Positions 28,131 through 38,117 of a stretch of DNA of 64,000 nt are shown here, piece by piece. The DNA comes from Novosphingobium sp. IK01. Its GTDB lineage: Bacteria > Pseudomonadota > Alphaproteobacteria > Sphingomonadales > Sphingomonadaceae. How positions within the stretch are numbered: the first letter of the stretch is position 1; every line of letters begins with the position of its first letter. Below the pieces are notes generated by a model. That model was not told where the DNA came from and ran no database searches. It worked only from the letters and a program-made list of their open reading frames with translations. The position numbers were made by a program, and so were the translations under genes. The DNA is taken from NCBI RefSeq assembly GCF_033242265.1, contig NZ_BTFW01000001.1, positions 248,001 through 312,000 of the forward strand, written 5' to 3'.

Positions 28131-28332
28131 TTTTTCCCTGCAGTATTGATCTTGGCAATGAATGGCTTAGCATCATAAGCGTAGTTTGTTGGTGTATTTC
28201 AGCAAGGCTGTTGGGGGGTAATTCTATTTGGATTCGTCTACGCGCGCCAACTCAATTCTGGCAACTTTCTGCAATCGCGAGGCGGGAAGGGGGCGGGGCG
28301 CTTTCGGGATTGTGCTAGGGGCAGGAGTTTTT

Positions 28333-28365
28333 GGGGTCGAAGGGGCGATGGCCCCTTCATTTCCC
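28333..28365 (-). repeat. Right copy of 33-bp inverted repeat with inner hairpin
   Basis: Exact reverse complement of the left copy at 27450-27482. It starts 10 bp beyond the stop of the leftward universal-stress gene and could terminate it. About 200 bp between this repeat and the AT-rich gene start hold no gene; that stretch is the probable promoter region of the orphan gene. Confidence 0.9.
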
Positions 28366-28375
28366 CTTTTTCTTG

Positions 28376-28837
28376 TCAACTTACCGCGTCGATCACGTCG
28401 TCGCTGACGCCGCCCGGCACGATCATCAGGACGCAGGGGAGGGCGCCGGCGTGGGTGGCGAAGTGGGTGGTGAGGGGGCCGGGATTGCTTTCGGCGGCGG
28501 CGCCCAGCACGAGGGCCGAGACTTCGGGGTGGTCTTTCAGGTATTCGCGGACGACTTGCGGGCCATCGCCCTGGCGCACGGAGATCAGCGGGGCGAGGCC
28601 TGACTCGCTGGCGAGGCTGCCTGCTGCGGTCGTGGCGAGGATTTCGGCGCGGTCGCGGGCTTCCTGCTCGATAGTGGCCTGAATGGCGCCGAAGACGACG
28701 AATTCCTGACGCGGGACGAGGGCGAGGATGTGGACGCCGCCACCGGTGCGCACGGCGCGGCGGGCGGCGAAGCGCAGGGCCAGCGCCGATTCCGGGGTTT
28801 CGTCCATGATCACCAGATAGATGCGCTCTTCGCTCAT
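28376..28837 (-). CDS. Universal stress protein, UspA family
   Basis: 153 aa, single Usp domain. Begins MSEERIYLVIMDETPESALALRFA. The later QGDGPQVVREYLKDHPEVSALVLGAA and ALPCVLMIVPGG match the Usp fold. The ATP-binding G2xG9xG(S/T) motif is only partly kept (LGAAAESNPGPLTTHFATHAG), so it may be a non-ATP-binding member. Role in stress tolerance is inferred from the family. Confidence 0.88.
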   Translation of the reverse strand: MSEERIYLVIMDETPESALALRFAARRAVRTGGGVHILALVPRQEFVVFGAIQATIEQEARDRAEILATTAAGSLASESGLAPLISVRQGDGPQVVREYLKDHPEVSALVLGAAAESNPGPLTTHFATHAGALPCVLMIVPGGVSDDVIDAVS

Positions 28838-29078
28838 GGGGTGCCCTTTTGTGCCTCTCCGGTCGGTTGTCGTGTGTGCATGGTGCTACCCGCAATGGCC
28901 GCGCGTGGCAAATGGGGGCTGGATTTCGGGAGGGCGCGTGCGGTTGGCTCTTGACCACGCGGGCAAGTCTGGTGAAATGGCGCGGTGAAAAGAATTTCGA
29001 TTTAACCGGAATTTTGTTCAAAAAACCGGTTTTGCGAACCAGATTGATACCTTCCCAGATAGGACACGGAAAAAGCCC

Positions 29079-30365
29079 ATGCCCATCGCGATCAAGATGC
29101 CCGCCCTTTCGCCAACGATGGAAGAGGGCACGCTCGCCCGCTGGCTCGTCAAGGTTGGTGACAAGGTGTCCTCGGGCGACATCATGGCCGAGATCGAGAC
29201 CGACAAGGCCACCATGGAATTCGAAGCCGTCGACGAAGGCACGATCGTCTCGATCGATGTGGCCGAAGGCTCCGAGGGGGTGAAGGTCGGTACGGTGATC
29301 GCCACCCTCGCGGGCGAGGATGAAGACGCCAGCGCCCCGGCGCCTGCCGCTGCGGCACCTGCTCCGGCCCCGGCTCCTGTTGCGGCTCCCGCGCCTGTGG
29401 CGGCGGCGGCCCCCGCACCGGTTGCTGTTGCGCCCGTGGCCAAGGGCAACCGCGTGGTGGCAACCCCGCTCGCGCGCCGCATCGCTGCCGAGAAGGGCAT
29501 CGATCTGGCCAGCGTCAAGGGCTCGGGCCCCAATGGCCGCGTGACCAAGGCGGACGTGCTCGGGGCCAAGCCCGCAGCGGCGCCTGCCGCCGCGCCCGTG
29601 GCTGCTGCGGCTCCGGCTGCTGCCTCCCCTGCGCCGGTTGCTGCGCCCGCCCCGGCGGCGGTGCCCGATTTCGGCATCCCCTACGAAGGGCAGAAGCTCA
29701 ACAACGTGCGCAAGACCATTGCGCGCCGCCTGACCGAAGCCAAGCAGACCATCCCGCACATCTACCTGACCCTCGACGTGCGTCTCGACGCGCTGCTCAA
29801 GCTGCGCAGCCAGCTCAACGGCGCGCTGGAAGCGCAGGGTGTCAAGCTCTCGGTCAACGACCTCCTGATCAAGGCGCTGGCCAAGGCGCTGGTTCAGGTG
29901 CCCAAGTGCAATGTGAGTTTTGCCGGTGATGAACTGCGCAGCTTTACCCGTGTCGACGTGTCGGTGGCCGTGGCCGCGCCTTCGGGCCTGATCACGCCGA
30001 TCATCAAGGATGCGGGGACCAAGTCGATCTCGGCCATCGCCACCGAGATGAAGCAACTGGCCGCCAAGGCCCGCGACGGCAAGCTCCAGCCGCACGAGTT
30101 CCAGGGCGGCACCGCCTCGCTTTCGAACCTGGGCATGTTTGGTATCAAGCAGTTTGACGCCGTGATCAATCCGCCCCAAGGCATGATCCTGGCGGTGGGC
30201 GCGGGCGAACAGCGTCCTTATATCGTTGACGGCGCACTGGCCGTGGCCACTGTCATGACTGCGACGGGCAGCTTCGATCACCGGGCCATCGACGGGGCCG
30301 ACGGCGCCGAGCTGATGCAGGCGTTCAAGACCCTTGTCGAAAACCCGCTGGCGCTCGTTGCCTGA
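29079..30365 (+). CDS. pdhC: Pyruvate dehydrogenase E2, dihydrolipoamide acetyltransferase
   Basis: 428 aa. One lipoyl domain with [10 protein letters not shown] (lipoyl-Lys43), then a long Ala/Pro linker, a peripheral-subunit-binding domain ([20 protein letters not shown]), a second Ala/Pro linker, and the catalytic core ending in [14 protein letters not shown] with active His401. The [10 protein letters not shown] wording and the [20 protein letters not shown] block fit pyruvate rather than oxoglutarate dehydrogenase. E1 genes are not in the window. It forms a run with the thioesterase and lpdA. Upstream, AACCGG...CCGGTT at about 29004-29033 could be an operator. Confidence 0.95.
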   Translation: MPIAIKMPALSPTMEEGTLARWLVKVGDKVSSGDIMAEIETDKATMEFEAVDEGTIVSIDVAEGSEGVKVGTVIATLAGEDEDASAPAPAAAAPAPAPAPVAAPAPVAAAAPAPVAVAPVAKGNRVVATPLARRIAAEKGIDLASVKGSGPNGRVTKADVLGAKPAAAPAAAPVAAAAPAAASPAPVAAPAPAAVPDFGIPYEGQKLNNVRKTIARRLTEAKQTIPHIYLTLDVRLDALLKLRSQLNGALEAQGVKLSVNDLLIKALAKALVQVPKCNVSFAGDELRSFTRVDVSVAVAAPSGLITPIIKDAGTKSISAIATEMKQLAAKARDGKLQPHEFQGGTASLSNLGMFGIKQFDAVINPPQGMILAVGAGEQRPYIVDGALAVATVMTATGSFDHRAIDGADGAELMQAFKTLVENPLALVA

Positions 30366-30388
30366 GCCTTTGGCAGGAGACTGTACGA

Positions 30389-30763
30389 ATGACTGTTGAA
30401 AGCCGGGTTCCGGCCATCCGCGTGACGGCGATGCCCGCCGACTGCAATGCCTATGGCGACATTTTCGGTGGCTGGCTGGTCAGCCTGATGGACAATGCCG
30501 CAGGGCTCATCGCGGCGCGGCGCTGCCGTGGTCGCGCCGCGACCATCGCCATCGACGGGATGAAGTTCCTTCAGCCGGTCAAGGTCGGCGACGAGGTCTC
30601 CGTCTATGGCGAGATCGAGAAGATCGGTCGCACTTCGATGACCATCAATATCGAGGCATGGCGCCGCGAGCGGCACCGTGAACAATCCTCGATGGTGACC
30701 CATGCCAAGTTCACGTTCGTTGCCGTCGACGGCACGGGTCGTGCCCGTCCGGTTGACGAATAA
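30389..30763 (+). CDS. Acyl-CoA thioesterase, YciA-like hotdog
   Basis: 124 aa, single hotdog domain. PADCNAYGDIFGGWLVSLMD carries the conserved helix Asn-x-x-Gly-x-hydrophobic-Phe-Gly-Gly with the catalytic Asp; TIAIDGMKFLQPVKVGDEV and the C-terminal strands match YciA/BFIT-type thioesterases. It lies 23 bp after pdhC and 12 bp before lpdA, so it may tune acyl-CoA pools around pyruvate dehydrogenase. The exact substrate is unknown. Confidence 0.9.
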   Translation: MTVESRVPAIRVTAMPADCNAYGDIFGGWLVSLMDNAAGLIAARRCRGRAATIAIDGMKFLQPVKVGDEVSVYGEIEKIGRTSMTINIEAWRRERHREQSSMVTHAKFTFVAVDGTGRARPVDE

Positions 30764-30775
30764 GGAGATACCCAA

Positions 30776-32188
30776 GTGGCTGATCAATATGATGTGATCG
30801 TCCTCGGTTCGGGCCCCGGCGGCTATGTCGCGGCGATCCGCTGCGCGCAGCTGGGCCTCAAGACCGCCATTGTCGAGCGCGAGAACCTGGGGGGCATCTG
30901 CCTCAACTGGGGCTGCATTCCGACCAAGGCCCTGCTGCGCTCGGCCGAAGTCTTCAATCACATGAAGCACGCCAAGGCCTATGGCCTGGCTGCCGACAAC
31001 ATCCGCGCCGATCTCGACGCGGTGGTGGCCCGTTCGCGCGGGGTGGCCAAGCAGCTCAATCAGGGCGTTACGCACCTGATGAAGAAGAACAAGATCGCCG
31101 TGCACATGGGCGTGGGCGTGCTCAAGAGCGCGACCAGTGTCGAAGTGACCGGTGACAAGGGAACCGAGGTCATCTCGGCCAAGCACGTCATCGTCGCCAC
31201 TGGCGCCCGCGCGCGCGACCTTCCGTTTGCCAAGGCCGACGGCAAGCGCGTGTGGACCTATCGCCACGCGATGACCCCCAAGGAAATGCCCACCAAGCTG
31301 CTGGTTATCGGCTCGGGCGCGATCGGCATCGAATTCGCCAGTTTCTACAACGACATGGGTGTCGATGTTACGGTCGTCGAGATGATGGACCGCGTCGTGC
31401 CGGTGGAAGACGCGGATGTTTCGGCCTTCCTCGAAAAGGCGCTGACCAAGCAGGGCATGAAGATCATGACCGGCGCGGGCGTCGAAAGCCTGGCGGTGAG
31501 CGACGCGGGCGTGAAGGCCAAGATCAAGGCGAAGGACGGCAAGGTTGCCGAAACCGATTTCAGCCATGTGATCGTGGCGGTCGGCATCGTTGCCAACACC
31601 GAGAACATCGGCCTTGAAACCGTCGGCGTGAAGACTGAGCGCGGGATCATCGCCATCGACGGCTATGGCCGCACCGGCGTTCCGGGCCTTTGGGCCATCG
31701 GCGACGTGACCCCCGGACCCTGGCTCGCCCACAAGGCCAGCCATGAAGGCGTGATTGCTGCCGAGGCGATTGCCGCCGAACTGGGCAACAAGGATGTCCA
31801 TCCCCACCCGATGGACCGCGCCAACATCCCCGGTTGCACGTATTGCCACCCGCAGATCGCCAGCGTCGGCCTGACCGAGGCCAAGGCCAAGGAAGCCGGT
31901 TATACGGTCAAGGCAGGCACGTTCCCGTTCATCGGCAATGGCAAGGCCATCGCGCTGGGTGAACCGGAAGGGTTCGTGAAGACGGTGTTCGATGCCAAGA
32001 CCGGCGAACTGCTGGGCGCGCACATGATCGGCGCGGAAGTGACCGAGATGATCCAGGGCTTCGTCGTGGGCAAGACCCTCGAAACGACCGAGGCCGAACT
32101 GATGCACACGGTGTTCCCGCACCCGACGATCAGTGAATCGATGCATGAATCGGTGCTCGCCGCCTACGGACGCGCCATTCACATCTGA
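30776..32188 (+). CDS. lpdA: Dihydrolipoyl dehydrogenase (E3)
   Basis: 470 aa. GTG start behind AAGGAGAT. FAD fold VIVLGSGPGGYVAAIRCAQLG; redox disulfide Cys42-Cys47 in GGICLNWGCIPTKALL; NAD fold LLVIGSGAIGIEFASFYNDMG; C-terminal HPTISE with active His449-Glu454. Reoxidises the lipoyl groups of E2. Being next to pdhC, it most likely serves pyruvate dehydrogenase. A terminator follows. Confidence 0.96.
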   Translation: MADQYDVIVLGSGPGGYVAAIRCAQLGLKTAIVERENLGGICLNWGCIPTKALLRSAEVFNHMKHAKAYGLAADNIRADLDAVVARSRGVAKQLNQGVTHLMKKNKIAVHMGVGVLKSATSVEVTGDKGTEVISAKHVIVATGARARDLPFAKADGKRVWTYRHAMTPKEMPTKLLVIGSGAIGIEFASFYNDMGVDVTVVEMMDRVVPVEDADVSAFLEKALTKQGMKIMTGAGVESLAVSDAGVKAKIKAKDGKVAETDFSHVIVAVGIVANTENIGLETVGVKTERGIIAIDGYGRTGVPGLWAIGDVTPGPWLAHKASHEGVIAAEAIAAELGNKDVHPHPMDRANIPGCTYCHPQIASVGLTEAKAKEAGYTVKAGTFPFIGNGKAIALGEPEGFVKTVFDAKTGELLGAHMIGAEVTEMIQGFVVGKTLETTEAELMHTVFPHPTISESMHESVLAAYGRAIHI

Positions 32189-32198
32189 TGCGAAGACA

Positions 32199-32242
32199 GC
32201 GGGGCGAAGGGGCGGTCTGGCTCCTTCGCCCCGCCTTCTTTT
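32199..32242 (+). terminator. Terminator behind lpdA
   Basis: GCGGGGCGAAGG (32199-32210) pairs with CCTTCGCCCCGC (32223-32234), followed by CTTCTTTTTG. Confidence 0.88.
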
Positions 32243-32289
32243 TGCACTGGCTTGCCAAATGGGTCTGAGGGCGTCACGGCACTGGCCCC

Positions 32290-33459
32290 ATGAGCCATGA
32301 TGCGATCATTCTGGGGGCCGGGGCGGCCGGGTTGTTTTGCGGCGCCACGGCGGCGCAGCGGGGGCGGCGGGTTGTCGTGCTCGACCATGCCGAAAAGCCG
32401 GGCAAGAAGATCCTGATTTCGGGCGGCGGACGCTGCAATTTCACCAACCTGCACACCGCGCCCGACCGCTATCTGTCGGAAAACCGCCATTTCGCGCGCT
32501 CGGCACTCAGCCGGTATACGCCTGCGGACTTTCTCGAACTGGTCGAACGGCATGGCATCGCCTGGCACGAGAAGACGCTCGGCCAGCTTTTTTGCGATGG
32601 GTCGGCGCGGCAGATTGTCGCCATGCTGCTCGACGAATGCATGCGCGGGGGCGTCGAGGTCATCTGCGAGAGCCCGATTGCCGAAGTGGGCCATGCCGAC
32701 GGGCGGTTCCGGGTGAGGGCAGGCGGGCGGACGTATCAAGCGCCCGCGCTGGTGATCGCCACGGGCGGTCCGGCCATTCCCCAGATCGGGGCGAGCGGCA
32801 TTGCCTATGATCTGGCGCGGCAGTTCGGGCTCAAGGTCGTGCAGCCGCGCCCGGCGCTGGTGCCGCTGACCCTGCCGGACGAGGCGGTGCTGTTTCGCGA
32901 GCTTTCCGGGGTGGCCGCGCCGGTCGAGGCGCGTTGCGGCAAGGGGCGGTTTCGCGAGGCGGCGCTGTTTACCCATCGCGGGCTTTCGGGGCCGGCGATC
33001 CTTCAGGTCTCGTCCTACTGGTCGCGCGGACAGGCCGTGACCATCGATTTTCTGCCCGACCGTGCGTCCGGATGGCTGCTGGAGGCCAAGCGCGCGCGTC
33101 CGCGTGCGGGGCTGCGCTCGGTTCTGGGCGAGGCCCTGCCGGACCGGCTGGCGACAGCACTGGCCGGGCAACTGGGGCTGGGCGCGGAGATGGGGAACCT
33201 TCCGGACAAGGCCTTGCGCGCTGCCGAAGAAAGGCTGGGCGCCTGGGATTTCATGCCCAATGGCAGCGAGGGGTTTGCCAAGGCCGAAGTGACCGCCGGG
33301 GGGATCAGCACCGCCGATCTTTCGTCGCAGACGATGGAGGCGCGCAAAGTGCCCGGCCTCTATGCGATCGGCGAGGCAGTCGATGTGACCGGCTGGCTCG
33401 GCGGCTACAATTTCCAGTGGGCCTGGGCCAGCGGCCATGCGGCGGGGCAGGCTATTTAG
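32290..33459 (+). CDS. BaiN/HI0933-type flavoprotein
   Basis: 389 aa. N-terminal FAD fold IILGAGAAGLFCGATAAQRG, followed by the family signature KKILISGGGRCNFTNLHT, DGSARQIVAMLLDEC and, at the end, GWLGGYNFQWAWASGHAAGQ. This is the BaiN/RdsA (HI0933, formerly YhiN) family of NAD(P)/FAD oxidoreductases; the substrate in most bacteria is unknown. Length is normal. It is convergent with the LysR gene, only 35 bp apart. Confidence 0.92.
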   Translation: MSHDAIILGAGAAGLFCGATAAQRGRRVVVLDHAEKPGKKILISGGGRCNFTNLHTAPDRYLSENRHFARSALSRYTPADFLELVERHGIAWHEKTLGQLFCDGSARQIVAMLLDECMRGGVEVICESPIAEVGHADGRFRVRAGGRTYQAPALVIATGGPAIPQIGASGIAYDLARQFGLKVVQPRPALVPLTLPDEAVLFRELSGVAAPVEARCGKGRFREAALFTHRGLSGPAILQVSSYWSRGQAVTIDFLPDRASGWLLEAKRARPRAGLRSVLGEALPDRLATALAGQLGLGAEMGNLPDKALRAAEERLGAWDFMPNGSEGFAKAEVTAGGISTADLSSQTMEARKVPGLYAIGEAVDVTGWLGGYNFQWAWASGHAAGQAI

Positions 33460-33494
33460 CCTTTTTGCGCGGGCCTGCGCCCTCCACAAACCCC

Positions 33495-34445
33495 TCAGGC
33501 AACCAGTGCGCCGGCCCAGGGCAGGGCGGTGATCAGTGGCGGCAGGACGTTGTCGAGCAGTGTCTCGCGCGCCATGGCAGCGGTGTTGACCGGAAGATCG
33601 CCCAGTTCGCCCATGCGCGCGACAACCTGGATACGGCGGGCAAAGCGCCCGCGCGGCAGCGGCTCGACGCGCAGTTGCGGCATGAGCTGGGGCAGGGCGG
33701 CCAGGCACAGCAGCGAGGTGATGCTCCAGCCGATGCCCAGGCCCACGGTCGTCAACTGCTGGTGGATGATCTCCACCTCGATCACGTTGGGCACGCGCAG
33801 CTTCATGCGGGTGAGCTGGCTCTCGATGCGCTGGCCCATGCCGGTATCGAGCGAATAGCGCACGAAAGGCAGGCGTTCGGCCACTTCGGAGGGTTCCGCG
33901 CTGCCGGTATAATCAGCAGGGAAGATCATCACGAAGGGATCGTCGAGCACGTCGTGGTGCTCGATGCCGGGGTGCTTTTCGAGGGTGTTGCTGCCCGTCA
34001 CCAGCATGTCGCAGCGGCGGGCGAGGAAATCCTGCTGCTGGCGCAACGAGATCCCCGAACGCACCCGCCACGAGCCCACGCGCATGCCATGACGGCGCAG
34101 AAGCGGCGCGGTGAGCAGGTTGGCCAGGCTTTCCGACATGCCGACCGTCAACTGGTCGATCGGCTGCTGGGCGCCTTCACGCACTTCGTCGTAGGCGGTG
34201 CGCGCCTTGGCCAGGAGCTTGCGCGCGCGTTCGTGAAGGGCGCGGCCCGAAGGGGTGAGCCCGAGCGGGCGCAGCGAGCGGTCGAACAAGGGGGCACCGA
34301 TCCCCTGCTCAAGGCGGGTGATCGTTTGCGAAACGGCAGACTGGGTGATGCGCAATTGCTGGGCGCAGGCCGTCATGCCCCCCAGTTCTACTGTCAGGAC
34401 AAAGACTTCGAGACCATGAAGGTCGAATTCGGCAGGAAGGCGCAT
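33495..34445 (-). CDS. LysR-type transcriptional regulator
   Basis: 316 aa. N-terminal winged HTH: LEVFVLTVELGGMTACAQQL and RITQSAVSQTITRLEQGIGA, then PLFDRSLRPLGLTPSGRALH, the classic LysR start. The rest is the periplasmic-binding-like effector domain. It is transcribed away from purU, with 180 bp between. Whether it controls the purU operon is not known, but position allows it. Confidence 0.93.
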   Translation of the reverse strand: MRLPAEFDLHGLEVFVLTVELGGMTACAQQLRITQSAVSQTITRLEQGIGAPLFDRSLRPLGLTPSGRALHERARKLLAKARTAYDEVREGAQQPIDQLTVGMSESLANLLTAPLLRRHGMRVGSWRVRSGISLRQQQDFLARRCDMLVTGSNTLEKHPGIEHHDVLDDPFVMIFPADYTGSAEPSEVAERLPFVRYSLDTGMGQRIESQLTRMKLRVPNVIEVEIIHQQLTTVGLGIGWSITSLLCLAALPQLMPQLRVEPLPRGRFARRIQVVARMGELGDLPVNTAAMARETLLDNVLPPLITALPWAGALVA

Positions 34446-34625
34446 CGGCAGAAACCCTCAAGTCCGGCTTAAGCCGGTACGTTTGTCTAAGCCCTTGTGG
34501 CATCATGATGCCTGAAGTACCAGATTATATCTGCTTATTCCGTGGGTGCCCCGTTTCCCCTCAGGAAAAGGCATCCTACACAAGGGACAGGGCCTGCTGG
34601 AAGTGCGGGCCAAAGGGAGCTGTTC

Positions 34626-35486
34626 GTGGCGCTGTTGAAACCGGATTTCGTGTTGCTTGTATCGTGTGTCGACCGCAAGGGGCTGGTGGCGGCGATTGCC
34701 ACCTCGATTGCGGCGCAGGACTGCAATATTGTCGAGAGCGCACAGTTTGACGACGCGGTAACGGGCCGCTTCTTCATGCGCGTGGCTTTCACCGCACCCG
34801 AAACGATGACCACCGACAGGTTCAACGAGGCGTTCCTGTCGGTCGGCGCGGCCTATGACATCGAGTGGAATGTGTTCGACCTCAAGGTCAAGACGCGCGC
34901 CATCGTGATGGTCTCGAAGGGCGGCCACTGCCTGAACGACCTGCTCTATCGCACCGCAACGCGCTACCTGCCGATGGAAGTCACCAGTGTGGTGTCCAAC
35001 CACCTGACCTGGCAGCGCCGTGTCGAGCATGAAGGCATTCCCTTCTATCACCTGCCCGTGACGGCAGAAAACAAGGCCGAGCAGGAAGCCCGGCTGCGCG
35101 ACCTCATCCGCGAGCAGAAGGCCGACCTGATCATTCTGGCCCGCTACATGCAGGTTCTCTCGGACGACATCTGCCGCGAACTGACTGGCCGCGTGATCAA
35201 CATCCATCACAGCTCGCTGCCTGCCTTCAAGGGGGCGATGCCCTATCACCGCGCCTACGAGCGCGGCGTGAAGATGGTGGGCGCCACCGGGCACTACGTG
35301 ACCGCCGATCTCGATGAAGGTCCGATCATCGCCCAGGACGTGTCGATGGTCGATCATGCCGACACCGTCGAAGACCTGATCGCGCAGGGTCAGGAAACCG
35401 AGAGCCGGGTGCTCACCCGCGCGGTCAAGGCCCATTGCGAGCACCGCGTGATGCTCAATGGCCATCGGACCGTGGTGTTCAAGTGA
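34626..35486 (+). CDS. purU: Formyltetrahydrofolate deformylase
   Basis: 286 aa, typical length. GTG start behind AAGGGAG. N-terminal ACT domain (LLVSCVDRKGLVAAIATSIA), then the formyltransferase fold with VSNHLTWQRRVEHEGIPFYH and the catalytic INIHHSSLPAFKGAMPYHRA (His, Asn, Asp triad with Asp in TADLDEGPII). Releases formate from 10-formyl-THF and balances one-carbon units. It heads an operon with overlapping starts through etfA, linking it to serine breakdown. Confidence 0.95.
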   Translation: MALLKPDFVLLVSCVDRKGLVAAIATSIAAQDCNIVESAQFDDAVTGRFFMRVAFTAPETMTTDRFNEAFLSVGAAYDIEWNVFDLKVKTRAIVMVSKGGHCLNDLLYRTATRYLPMEVTSVVSNHLTWQRRVEHEGIPFYHLPVTAENKAEQEARLRDLIREQKADLIILARYMQVLSDDICRELTGRVINIHHSSLPAFKGAMPYHRAYERGVKMVGATGHYVTADLDEGPIIAQDVSMVDHADTVEDLIAQGQETESRVLTRAVKAHCEHRVMLNGHRTVVFK

Positions 35487-35977
35487 GCGAAGCCCGGCTC
35501 TATTCCGATCTGTCGGGGCTGGGCATCGTCTGGACCGCCCTTGAGCACGAGGCCGTGTTCACTGTCGAGGAGAGCGAGGCGATCCACGCCGCGCTTCCCG
35601 GCAGCCACACCAAGAACCTGTTCCTCAAGAACGCCGATGGCAGCTTCTGGCTGGTCACGGTCGATCACGCCAAGCGGGTCGATCTCAAGGGACTGGCAGG
35701 CGCGGTGGGCGCGAAGAAGTTCAGCTTCGGCAAGCCCGAGGACATGGAGCGGCTGCTGGGCGTGACGCCCGGTGCGGTGACGCCGCTGGCGGCGATCAAC
35801 GACGGGGATGGCGCGGTGCGCGTGGTCCTCGATGCTGATCTGGCCGATCAGGAGGCGGTCCATGTTCACCCGTTGCGCAACACGGCGACCATCGGCCTGA
35901 GCGGCGAGGCGCTGCGCAAGGCGCTGGCCCATTGGAACCACCCGGCGCTGGTGGCTGAAATCCCGGAGCGGGCATGA
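35483..35977 (+). CDS. YbaK/ProX-type Ala-tRNA(Pro) deacylase
   Basis: 164 aa. GTG start overlaps the purU stop (GTGA). The YbaK/EbsC domain has HTKNLFLKNADGSFWLVTVD and KFSFGKPEDMERLLGVTPGAVTPLAAIN, with the conserved Lys and Gly-x-x-Pro loop of prolyl-tRNA editing enzymes. The HTKNLFL wording is that of ProX, which removes alanine from tRNA(Pro). The ProRS in this window has no editing insertion, so a free-standing editor makes sense. It overlaps sdaA by ATGA. Confidence 0.9.
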   Translation: MSEARLYSDLSGLGIVWTALEHEAVFTVEESEAIHAALPGSHTKNLFLKNADGSFWLVTVDHAKRVDLKGLAGAVGAKKFSFGKPEDMERLLGVTPGAVTPLAAINDGDGAVRVVLDADLADQEAVHVHPLRNTATIGLSGEALRKALAHWNHPALVAEIPERA

Positions 35978-37350
35978 CTGTCAGCACCTTCGACCTGTTC
36001 AAGATCGGCATCGGTCCGTCGAGTTCCCACACCGTGGGGCCGATGGTCGCCGCCCGCCGCTTTGGTGAAATGCTTGAAGCCGCAGGCCAGCTCGCGATCA
36101 CCGCGCGGGTCTCGGTCGATCTCTACGGGTCGCTGGCGCTCACCGGCAAGGGGCATGCCACCGATGTCGCGGTCATCCTCGGCCTTGCCGGGCAAGTGCC
36201 CGCCACGGTCGATCCCGATGCGGTTCCCGGCATCGTCGAGGCGGTGAGCGCAAGTGGCCGCGTGGCATTGCTGGGTACGCATGACGTGGCCTTTGCCCCT
36301 GCGACCGACATGCGGTTCCTCCAGCGCGAGCGCCAGCCCTACCACAGCAATGCCATGGCGCTCGGGGCATGGGACGCGCAGGGCGAGCTTTTGCTGCGGC
36401 GGCTTTACTATTCGGTGGGTGGGGGCTTCGTGCTCGACGAGGACGAGGCGATCCGCAATGCGCCCGCGCTCGACCTGCCGCCGATCCCGTTCCCCTTCAC
36501 GTCCGGCGCAGACCTGATGGCGATTGGCGAGACCACTGGCCTTACCATCGCGCAGATCATGCTGGCCAATGAACTGGCCTTGCGCTCGCCTTCCGAGGTC
36601 GATGCCGGGCTCGACGAACTGGCCGACACGATGGCCGCCTGCATCGACCGGGGCTGCGCGCAGACCGGCACGCTGCCCGGCGGGCTCAAGGTCCGCCGCC
36701 GCGCGGCCTCGCTCTCGAAGGAACTGGCCGACCGGCAGCAGCAATCCCTGTCCGAACCGCTTGCCGTGCTCGACTGGATCAATGTCTGGGCCATGGCGGT
36801 CAACGAGGAAAACGCTGCGGGCGGGCGCGTGGTGACCGCGCCGACCAACGGGGCGGCGGGGATCATCCCGGCGGTCCTGCGCTATTACGAGCGGTGCTAT
36901 CGCGGCGACAAGGCCGGGCGGCGCACGTTCCTGCTGACGGCGGCGGCGATTGGCGCGCTCTACAAGCGCAATGCCTCGATTTCCGGCGCGGAAGTGGGCT
37001 GTCAGGGCGAAGTGGGCGTGGCCTGCTCGATGGCGGCGGCGGGGCTGACGGCGGCGCTGGGCGGCAACAATGCCCAGATCGAGAACGCCGCCGAGATCGG
37101 CATGGAACACAATCTGGGCCTCACCTGCGATCCGGTGGGTGGGCTCGTCCAGATCCCCTGCATCGAGCGCAATGCCATGGGTGCGGTCAAGGCCATCGAC
37201 GCCTCGCGGCTTGCGCTGCTGGGCGATGGCCAGCACATGGTCAGCCTTGACAAGGTGATCGAAACAATGCGCCAAACCGGCGCAGACATGCGTGACAAGT
37301 ACAAGGAAACCTCGCAAGGCGGCCTTGCCGTCAATGTGGTGGAATGCTGA
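35974..37350 (+). CDS. sdaA: L-serine ammonia-lyase, iron-sulfur type
   Basis: 458 aa, single-chain form. Begins [20 protein letters not shown], the beta domain. The Fe-S Cys residues lie in [20 protein letters not shown] and in [20 protein letters not shown]. Converts serine to pyruvate and ammonia. Coupled by overlap to the deacylase gene and followed 20 bp later by etfB. With purU upstream, the operon seems to join serine, one-carbon and electron-transfer metabolism. Confidence 0.95.
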   Translation: MTVSTFDLFKIGIGPSSSHTVGPMVAARRFGEMLEAAGQLAITARVSVDLYGSLALTGKGHATDVAVILGLAGQVPATVDPDAVPGIVEAVSASGRVALLGTHDVAFAPATDMRFLQRERQPYHSNAMALGAWDAQGELLLRRLYYSVGGGFVLDEDEAIRNAPALDLPPIPFPFTSGADLMAIGETTGLTIAQIMLANELALRSPSEVDAGLDELADTMAACIDRGCAQTGTLPGGLKVRRRAASLSKELADRQQQSLSEPLAVLDWINVWAMAVNEENAAGGRVVTAPTNGAAGIIPAVLRYYERCYRGDKAGRRTFLLTAAAIGALYKRNASISGAEVGCQGEVGVACSMAAAGLTAALGGNNAQIENAAEIGMEHNLGLTCDPVGGLVQIPCIERNAMGAVKAIDASRLALLGDGQHMVSLDKVIETMRQTGADMRDKYKETSQGGLAVNVVEC

Positions 37351-37370
37351 GCGAGTTCGAGGAGGTAGAA

Positions 37371-38117
37371 ATGAAAGCCCTGGTCTGCGTGAAGCGGGTG
37401 ATCGACTACAACGTGAAGCCGCGTGTGAAGGCGGATGGCACGGGTGTCGAGCTTGCGAACGTCAAGATGAGCATGAACCCGTTCGACGAGATCGCGGTTG
37501 AGGAAGCCATTCGCCTGAAGGAAAAGGGCGTGGTGAGCGAAGTGGTGGTGGTTTCGGTGGGGCCTGCCAAGGCGACCGACACGCTGCGCACGGCGCTGGC
37601 CATGGGCGCGGATCGCGCCGTGCTGGTGCAGAGCGACGACGAGGTCGAGCCGCTGGGCGTGGCCAAGATCGTCAAGGCCGTGGCGGATGAAGAACAGCCG
37701 GGCCTGATCATCACCGGCAAGCAGGCGATCGACGACGACGCCAACCAGGTCGGCCAGATGGTCGCCGCGCTGCTGGGCCGTCCGCAGGGCACGTTCGCCA
37801 ATGAAATTACGGTCGAGGGCGATGCGCTGATCGTCAAGCGCGAGATCGATGGTGGCCTTGAAACGGTCAAGCTGGCGCTGCCCGCCGTGGTGACCGCCGA
37901 CTTGCGCCTCAACGAGCCGCGCTATGCCTCGCTCCCCAACATCATGAAGGCCAAGTCCAAGCCGCTGGCGACGAAGACCCCGGCCGATCTGGGTGTCGAT
38001 GTGGCCCCGCGTCTCAAGACGCTCAAAGTGGCCGAGCCGCCGGTGCGCGCGGCGGGCGTGAAGGTCGCCGATGTCGACGCGCTTGTGGCCAAGCTCAAGG
38101 AACTGGGAGTCGCATGA
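37371..38117 (+). CDS. etfB: Electron transfer flavoprotein beta subunit
   Basis: 248 aa. ATG behind [28 protein letters not shown] is the family start. [22 protein letters not shown] and [20 protein letters not shown] bind AMP and the alpha subunit. The ETF accepts electrons from acyl-CoA and other dehydrogenases and passes them to ETF-ubiquinone oxidoreductase. Overlaps etfA by ATGA. Confidence 0.96.
   Translation: MKALVCVKRVIDYNVKPRVKADGTGVELANVKMSMNPFDEIAVEEAIRLKEKGVVSEVVVVSVGPAKATDTLRTALAMGADRAVLVQSDDEVEPLGVAKIVKAVADEEQPGLIITGKQAIDDDANQVGQMVAALLGRPQGTFANEITVEGDALIVKREIDGGLETVKLALPAVVTADLRLNEPRYASLPNIMKAKSKPLATKTPADLGVDVAPRLKTLKVAEPPVRAAGVKVADVDALVAKLKELGVA

Noticed and set aside
29004..29033. 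AACCGG...CCGGTT upstream of pdhC as an operator
   Set aside because: Imperfect and no regulator is known to me for it; mentioned in the pdhC entry, not listed as a site.
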